Positions 59,140 through 64,000 of a stretch of 64,000 nucleotides of DNA are shown here, piece after piece. Source of the DNA: Streptomyces sp. NBC_00708. GTDB lineage: Bacteria; Actinomycetota; Actinomycetes; Streptomycetales; Streptomycetaceae. Where the stretch lies: positions 124,001 to 188,000 of the forward strand of contig CP108998.1 of assembly GCA_036226585.1 (NCBI GenBank). Direction: 5' to 3'. The notes under the pieces are model-generated. The model ran no database searches and had not been told where the DNA came from. It saw only the letters and a program-made list of their open reading frames with translations. The translations under genes were made by a program, and so were the position numbers. Numbering within the stretch: position 1 is the stretch's first letter; each line of letters begins with the position of its first letter.

Positions 59140-60444
59140 ATGTTTCGTAGACGACTGACAGCGCTGGTCTGCTCCGTTGCGGCAATAGGCCTTCTCGCCA
59201 CGGGATGCGGGGACTCGGACAGCGGGACGTCCACGGCGGAGAAGGGCACCGGAGAGGTCACCTTCTGGTCCTTCGTCAAGGGCTCCGACGAGGTGGCCAA
59301 GGCCTTCAACCGGACCCATCCGGACCTCAAGGTGAAGTTCGAGGCGGTGCCGTCGGGCCAGGAGTACTACTCCAAGCTCACCAACGCGGTGAAGGCCGGC
59401 ACCGTCCCGGATGTCGCGGTGGTCGAGTACCCGCAGCTGCCGGAGTTCGCCACGCAGGGGAAGCTGGAGACGCTGAGCGCGTCGCTCGGGCCCCTGGTGA
59501 AGGAGAAATTCCCCAAGCCCGTAAGGCAGTTGGTCGAGCTGGGTGGCCAGACATGGGGTGTGCCCCGCGATGCGGCGCCGCTGATGCTCTACTACCGCAA
59601 GGACTTCTTCAAGACCCACGGGATCAGCGTCCCCAAGACCTGGGACGCGTACCGGACCATGACCGGCCAGGTGAAGAAGGCCGACCCCAAGGCCCGCGGC
59701 GGGGTGCTGTACACCGACAACCCGGGTCTGCTGACCGCACTCGCCTGGCAGGCCGGATCGCAGTGGTTCGGTACGGAGAAGGACTCCTGGAAGGTCTCGC
59801 TGACCGACGCCCCCGCCAAGAAGGTCGCGGACTACTGGGGCGACCTCGCCCGGAAGGACCTCGTCAGCTCACTGAGCTCGCTCGACCCGTTCTGGACGAG
59901 CGTCCAGCAGAACCGGACCGTCGCCTACGTCTGTGCGAGCTGGTGTGCCGGAGGCCAAGCGGCGACTGTCGCCGACCAGAAGGGCAAATGGTCGGTTGCC
60001 CCGGTCCCCACCTGGGACGGCAAGCCCGCCTCCGCCATGTACGGCGGCTCCTCCTTCGTCATCCCGAAGGGCGCCCGGAACAGCGCGGCCGCCGCGGAGT
60101 TCATCAAGTGGATCACCACCGACCCCGAAGGCATGAAGGCGTGGGTCTCGTCCGGGACCAGCAGCATGTTCCCCGCCGACCCCGCTCTCGTCCCGGTCGC
60201 CAAGGCCGCCTTCCCCACCGACTACTACGGCGGCCAGGACGTGTACGCCGTGGGCAGCGCGTCCTACTCGGCGGTCCGGCCCGGCTGGACCTGGGGCCCG
60301 GTCATGGGCACCACCAACACCGCCATCGTCGACCGGATCCCCGAGGTCGCCCAGGGCAAGGTGAAGCTCTTCGACGTCCTCACCGGTGCCCAGAAGGCCA
60401 CCGTGAAGGACATGGAACGTCGCGGGCTGAAGGTCACCCCGTAG
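59140..60444 (+). CDS. ABC sugar transporter, substrate-binding lipoprotein
   Basis: This 434-aa protein has a lipobox (AAIGLLATGCGDSDSG) and is a family 1 extracellular solute-binding protein (VTFWSFVKGSDEVAKAFNRT, WGVPRDAAPLMLYYRKDFFK, YGGSSFVIPKGARNSAAAAE). It captures an oligosaccharide for the two following permeases. No ATPase gene is present; a shared MsiK-type ATPase is usual in Streptomyces. Confidence 0.93.
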   Translation: MFRRRLTALVCSVAAIGLLATGCGDSDSGTSTAEKGTGEVTFWSFVKGSDEVAKAFNRTHPDLKVKFEAVPSGQEYYSKLTNAVKAGTVPDVAVVEYPQLPEFATQGKLETLSASLGPLVKEKFPKPVRQLVELGGQTWGVPRDAAPLMLYYRKDFFKTHGISVPKTWDAYRTMTGQVKKADPKARGGVLYTDNPGLLTALAWQAGSQWFGTEKDSWKVSLTDAPAKKVADYWGDLARKDLVSSLSSLDPFWTSVQQNRTVAYVCASWCAGGQAATVADQKGKWSVAPVPTWDGKPASAMYGGSSFVIPKGARNSAAAAEFIKWITTDPEGMKAWVSSGTSSMFPADPALVPVAKAAFPTDYYGGQDVYAVGSASYSAVRPGWTWGPVMGTTNTAIVDRIPEVAQGKVKLFDVLTGAQKATVKDMERRGLKVTP

Positions 60445-60453
60445 GGCCTGTCC

Positions 60454-60487
60454 GGCGGACCAGGGGCCGGAAAGGCCCTGGTCCGCC
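60454..60487 (+). terminator. intra-operon hairpin between binding protein and permease genes
   Basis: The arms GGCGGACCAGGG and CCCTGGTCCGCC form a long stem directly after the binding-protein stop and 90 bp before the first permease. Such a hairpin can lower permease expression relative to the binding protein by partial termination or mRNA-end protection. Confidence 0.75.
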
Positions 60488-60579
60488 CACCCCGGTGAGC
60501 CGATGCCCGCCCCTCCGGCCGAGGCCGCGGCAACGGCTCACGCCCCCGACACCCCCGCTCCCATCGAGAAAGGCCCGGT

Positions 60580-61476
60580 ATGACAACTCCGTCAGCCCGC
60601 GCCCAGCGCCGTACCGCCGCGCTGCTCCTGGCACCGTTCTTCCTCTTCTTCGCCGCCATCACCCTCGCCCCGCTGGCCTACGCCGGCTGGCTGAGCCTGT
60701 TCACCACCCGTACCTCCGGCCTCGGTTTCGGCGGCACGGAGGAGGTCTTCGCCGGACTGGACAACTACGTGCACGCGCTGTCGGACCCGGCGTTCCGCGG
60801 CGGATTCGTCACTATCGCCGCGTACGTGGCGATCTACATCCCGGTGATGATCGGCGGCGCGCTCGTTCTCGCCCTGCTGCTGGACACCGCGCTGGCCAGG
60901 GCACGGGCCTTCTTCCAGCTGGCCCTGTTCCTCCCGCACGCGGTTCCCGGTCTGATCGCGGCCCTCATCTGGGTCTACCTGTACACACCCGGACTGAGCC
61001 CGGTGATCGACTTCCTCGGTGCCGGGGGACTCGACATCGACTTCCTGTCGGCGGACAACGCGGTCTTCTCCGCGGCGAACATCGCCGTGTGGGAGTGGAT
61101 CGGGTACAACATGGTCATCTTCTACGCCGCCCTCCAGGCGGTGCCGACCGAGGCCCTGGACGCGGCGAAGATCGACGGCGCCGGCGGCATCCGTACCGCC
61201 CTGTCCATCAAGGTGCCGATGATCCGCCCGGCCATCGCACTGGCCGTGCTGTTCACCGTGATCGGATCGGTTCAGCTCTTCACGGAGCCGAAGGTCATCT
61301 ACAGCGCGTCCAGTTCGATCGGCAGCAGCTGGACGCCCAACATGTTCGTCCAGACCGCCGCCTTCACCCACAACGACTTCGGGCTGGCAGCGGCGGCCTC
61401 GCTGCTCATCGCGCTGTTCGCCGCGGTGCTGTCCTTCCTCGTCACCCGCTTTTCGCGCAGCAGGAGCAAGCCGTGA
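60580..61476 (+). CDS. ABC sugar transporter permease (MalF-like)
   Basis: This 298-aa protein has about six transmembrane helices and the permease-ATPase contact motif EALDAAKIDGAGGIRTALSI (EAA loop). A GAGAAAGG ribosome-binding site lies 4 bp before the ATG. Its stop overlaps the next permease start as GTGA. Confidence 0.93.
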   Translation: MTTPSARAQRRTAALLLAPFFLFFAAITLAPLAYAGWLSLFTTRTSGLGFGGTEEVFAGLDNYVHALSDPAFRGGFVTIAAYVAIYIPVMIGGALVLALLLDTALARARAFFQLALFLPHAVPGLIAALIWVYLYTPGLSPVIDFLGAGGLDIDFLSADNAVFSAANIAVWEWIGYNMVIFYAALQAVPTEALDAAKIDGAGGIRTALSIKVPMIRPAIALAVLFTVIGSVQLFTEPKVIYSASSSIGSSWTPNMFVQTAAFTHNDFGLAAAASLLIALFAAVLSFLVTRFSRSRSKP

Positions 61477-62417
61477 CCAAGACCATGACACGCGAAGCCC
61501 CCGCCGGCCCCTGTCCGGACCAGGCGCGGACGGACACGTCCGGCCGGGCCCGGCGGCGCCCCGGAAACCGGCCCTCGGTCCTGCTGTCCAAGGCCGGTGT
61601 GACCGCGATGCTGGGGCTCTCCGCCCTCTACACACTGCTGCCGATGCTCTGGCTGCTGCTGTCGTCCACCAAGAGCCGCCAGGACCTCTTCGCCACCAAC
61701 GGCTTCGCGCCGGGCAAGGACTTCGCGCTCGGCGACAACCTGAAGCACCTGTTCCAGGTCGACGACGGCATCTTCCTGCGCTGGCTGCTCAACACGATCC
61801 TGTACGCCGGTGTCGGCTCGCTGCTGGCGACGGTGTTCAGCGTGGCCGCCGGGTACGCCTTCGACAAGCTGAACTTCCCCGGCAAGGAGAGGCTGTTCTC
61901 CTTCGTCCTGCTGGGCGTGATGGTGCCCGGTACGGCGATGGCGATACCGCTCTACCTGATCGCGGCCAAGGCCGGCCTGGTGAACACCTTCTGGAGCGTC
62001 TTCCTCCCCGGCCTCGTGTTCCCGTTCGGGGTATATCTGGCCCGGGTCTTCAGCGCCTCGTACATCCCCGGCGAGGTCCTGGAGGCCGCCAGAGTGGACG
62101 GGGCGGGCGAGTTCAGAACCTTCTGCCGGATCGCGCTGCCCATGATCGCGCCGGGCTTCGTGACCATCTTCCTCTTCCAGTTCACCCAGATCTGGAACAG
62201 CTTCTTCCTGCCCCTGGTGATGCTGTCCGACCGGGACCTTTTCCCGGTCAACCTCGGTCTGTACGTCTGGTACTCCTCCGCGCTCTCGCAGGGGCACCCG
62301 CAGGACTACCTGCTGGCCATCGTCGGATCGCTGGTCTCCGTGGTCCCCCTGGTCATCCTCTTCCTGATGCTCCAACGGTTCTGGAAGTCCGGCATGACCG
62401 CCGGCGCCGTCAAATAG
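61473..62417 (+). CDS. ABC sugar transporter permease (MalG-like)
   Basis: This 314-aa protein begins at GTG 61473 overlapping the previous stop. It has six transmembrane helices and the EAA loop LEAARVDGAGEFRTFCRIAL. With the lipoprotein and the other permease it forms the membrane part of a carbohydrate importer. The first ~35 residues are a polar cytoplasmic extension. Confidence 0.92.
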   Translation: MTKTMTREAPAGPCPDQARTDTSGRARRRPGNRPSVLLSKAGVTAMLGLSALYTLLPMLWLLLSSTKSRQDLFATNGFAPGKDFALGDNLKHLFQVDDGIFLRWLLNTILYAGVGSLLATVFSVAAGYAFDKLNFPGKERLFSFVLLGVMVPGTAMAIPLYLIAAKAGLVNTFWSVFLPGLVFPFGVYLARVFSASYIPGEVLEAARVDGAGEFRTFCRIALPMIAPGFVTIFLFQFTQIWNSFFLPLVMLSDRDLFPVNLGLYVWYSSALSQGHPQDYLLAIVGSLVSVVPLVILFLMLQRFWKSGMTAGAVK

Positions 62418-62438
62418 GCCATCGTCCCGAGGATCCCC

Positions 62439-63449
62439 ATGTCATCCATTCCGCACCGCCCGCACGCCCTGTTCGCGATGGGCCGCCGGCACCGCGACGC
62501 CCTCTTCCCATCCGCCGCCGTCGACCGGCTGACCCGTCTGGTCGACCTCGACCCGCGCGTCGTCGCCGAGGACTTCGACCACGTTCCGCACCTCGCGGAC
62601 GTCGAGATCCTGATCACGTCCTGGGGCTGCGCCCCGCTCGACGGCGCGCTGCTGGCGCGCATGCCCGCCCTGAAGGCGGTCGTGCACGCGGCGGGGAGCG
62701 TCAAACATCATGTGACGGACGCCTGCTGGAACCGCGGGCTGCTCGTCTCCTCGGCGGCCGCCGCCAACGCGGTGCCCGTCGCCGAGTACACCCTCGCCGC
62801 GATCCTCTTCGCCAACAAGCGTGTCCTGGAGATCGGCGGGCTCTACCGCGAGCACCGCAGCACCCTGGACTGGGCGGCGCACTTCCCCGGCTTCGGCAAC
62901 TACCGCCGCACGATCGGCCTGGTGGGGGCGTCCCTGGTGGGGCGCAGGGTGCTGGAGCTGCTACGGCCCCACGACTTCGACATCCTGCTGGCCGATCCGC
63001 ACCTCGACCCCGAGGAGGCCCAGTCGCTGGGTGCCCGGCTGGTCGGTCTGGACGAGCTGCTGGCCGCCTCCGACGTCGTCTCGCTGCACGCCCCCGCGCT
63101 GCCCGAGACCTACCACCTGCTGGACGCCCGCAGACTCTCGCTCCTGCGCGACGGCGCCACCCTCGTCAACACCGGGCGCGGCTCCCTCGTGGACACCGAC
63201 GCCCTCACCGCCGAGGCACTGTCAGGACGCATCCACGCCGTCCTCGACGTCACCGAACCCGAGGTGCTGCCGCCGGCCTCACCGCTGTACGCGCTGCCGA
63301 ACGTCCTGCTGACCCCGCACATCGCCGGCTCACTCGGCGGCGAGCTCCTGCGCATCACCCGCAGCGCCGTGGACGAGGTCGAACGCTACTGCTCCGGGCG
63401 GGAGTTCGCGTACCCCGTGACCCGATCCGCCCTCGCCACCTCGGCCTGA
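62439..63449 (+). CDS. D-isomer-specific 2-hydroxyacid dehydrogenase family protein
   Basis: This 336-aa protein has the NAD-binding segment RTIGLVGASLVGRRVLELLR and the catalytic residues Arg (LVNTGRGSLVDTDAL), Glu (VTEPEVLPPASPLYA) and His (LLTPHIAGSLGG). The nucleotide motif has Ser inside GASLVG where GxGxxG is usual. It is 21 bp after the permease, so it probably acts on an acid released from the imported sugar. Confidence 0.9.
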   Translation: MSSIPHRPHALFAMGRRHRDALFPSAAVDRLTRLVDLDPRVVAEDFDHVPHLADVEILITSWGCAPLDGALLARMPALKAVVHAAGSVKHHVTDACWNRGLLVSSAAAANAVPVAEYTLAAILFANKRVLEIGGLYREHRSTLDWAAHFPGFGNYRRTIGLVGASLVGRRVLELLRPHDFDILLADPHLDPEEAQSLGARLVGLDELLAASDVVSLHAPALPETYHLLDARRLSLLRDGATLVNTGRGSLVDTDALTAEALSGRIHAVLDVTEPEVLPPASPLYALPNVLLTPHIAGSLGGELLRITRSAVDEVERYCSGREFAYPVTRSALATSA

Positions 63450-63467
63450 GAGCCCCGGAGAACCAGC

Positions 63468-63842
63468 CTGTCCCGCCTGCCGCGCCCCACCGACCCCGAG
63501 CCCCTCACCCCCGACTGGGACTTCCGCCTCGGTCCGAGGGCCGACGACGGCCTGGTCCTCGACTCCGACGCGCCCCTGACACCGGCCCAGGCCGCGGAAC
63601 GGCTCTCACTCAGGTCCCTGGCCTACACCGCGGGCAGCAGCTCGTTCAAGGCCTCCGCAGCCAGTCCAGCCGGACGCTCCGCATATGTGCCTCCGGTCGC
63701 TCGGTGGACCAGCACGCTACGACGGAAGGACGAAGTGCGGGCGAGCCTGTGGACAACCGCCTCGTCACCCTTTCCGCACATCGCGGGCCAGCTGATTTCG
63801 GCGGGCGCGGCCCTCTACCAGCGCTGTCGCAGCTGTCGGTGA
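63468..63842 (+). pseudogene. truncated downstream gene of the sugar locus (coding-like to about 63650)
   Basis: A frame opens 18 bp after the dehydrogenase with GGAG 8 bp before a CTG codon; there is no ATG, GTG or TTG at the right place. It reads SRLPRPTDPEPLTPDWDFRL, then GPRADDGLVLDSDAPLTPAQ with normal G/C bias until about 63650. After that bias and composition change and the frame drifts to a stop at 63842. I read this as a gene start cut by a rearrangement. The remaining bases to 64000 hold no gene I can support. Confidence 0.45.
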
Positions 63843-64000
63843 ATAGGAGGTCATGAGCGGCGGAGGAGACATTCGTACGAGTTGCCCGCCACTCCACTAA
63901 ATACCCTCTGAACAGGGCTTTTCCCTCGGTCGAAGGTCTACCCGGACGTGTCTGCGTGACCCGGCGCGTCGGCGCTCGGCAGGGTCTAGGGTGGGGCCCT

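Noticed and set aside
59205..60500. Plus-strand frame upstream of the second permease, joined to it over 1070 codons
   Set aside because: Only the last part from GTG 61473 is a permease; the rest overlaps the binding protein and first permease in the wrong frame.
63646..63897. Minus-strand 83-codon frame at the right end
   Set aside because: No domain, mixed composition and poor codon bias; treated as non-coding near a probable junction.

Overview
The window is high-GC actinobacterial DNA and almost certainly comes from a Streptomyces chromosome. The grounds are strong G/C bias at third codon positions, frequent GTG starts, many ATGA/GTGA stop-start overlaps, and typical families (ABATE/CGNR regulators, DUF6083, CU044_5270, mycothiol-type DinB proteins, many TetR/MarR/LuxR/ECF regulators). 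The gene mix (regulators, secreted proteins, specialised-metabolism genes, remnants) suggests an accessory or arm-proximal region. No rRNA, tRNA or CRISPR array was found.

Layout. 0-8.2 kb: part of a glycosylated-metabolite cluster that runs off the left edge. It has rmlA- and rfbB-type dTDP-glucose genes, NDP-hexose 2,3-dehydratase, 3-ketoreductase, a GT1 glycosyltransferase, a stand-alone condensation-domain protein and a TetR regulator. 8.2-15.2 kb: a DUF2871 membrane protein, a LuxR orphan regulator, an XRE/TPR (RRNPP-like) regulator with an overlapping 37-codon ORF, an aminoglycoside nucleotidyltransferase-like gene, an ECF sigma/CU044_5270 pair and a beta/gamma-crystallin-like secreted protein. 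15.4-24.9 kb: a 1424-aa degenerate NRPS (A-PCP-C-A'-MbtH), a SigJ-type sigma factor plus flavoprotein, a free acyl carrier protein, a secreted peptide with five DIGWP repeats, and a class V aminotransferase homologue whose PLP lysine is Arg.

The strongest candidate for an undescribed system is in 9.7-24.9 kb. The palindrome GGCAA-N4-TTGCC occurs upstream of the XRE/TPR gene, the NRPS, the DIGWP peptide and the PLP-fold gene. At the last three it sits about 30-40 bp before the start codon with a second copy or half-site exactly 22 bp away. I infer a small peptide-responsive regulon joining a degenerate NRPS, a carrier protein, a repeat peptide and a lysine-less PLP-fold protein.

24.9-50 kb: mostly small regulator/target pairs, several with clear palindromic operators (two CGNR genes, two TetR, two MarR, AraC, LysR). 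A second regulon is suggested here. GTCACC-N9-GGTGAC occurs seven times between 33.0 and 42.9 kb, next to a short possible RiPP precursor, an Ohr/OsmC gene, a CGNR regulator, a cytochrome-b remnant and a tannase-like esterase. Both CGNR genes look leaderless, with the palindrome covering the -10 box and abutting the start codon.

50-54.5 kb: an HxlR/NmrA pair, a HIT protein, then an accessory patch with a small membrane protein, an HTH/zinc-ribbon protein, a frameshifted HIT gene and a nucleoside-deoxyribosyltransferase-like gene. 54.9-64 kb: a polysaccharide-use locus with a secreted lyase-like protein, a Tat-exported beta-propeller, a DeoR/LacI hybrid regulator with a clear operator, a sugar ABC importer (binding protein and two permeases; no ATPase), a D-2-hydroxyacid dehydrogenase and a truncated last gene. 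All assignments come from reading the sequence and knowledge of the families; no searches were run.
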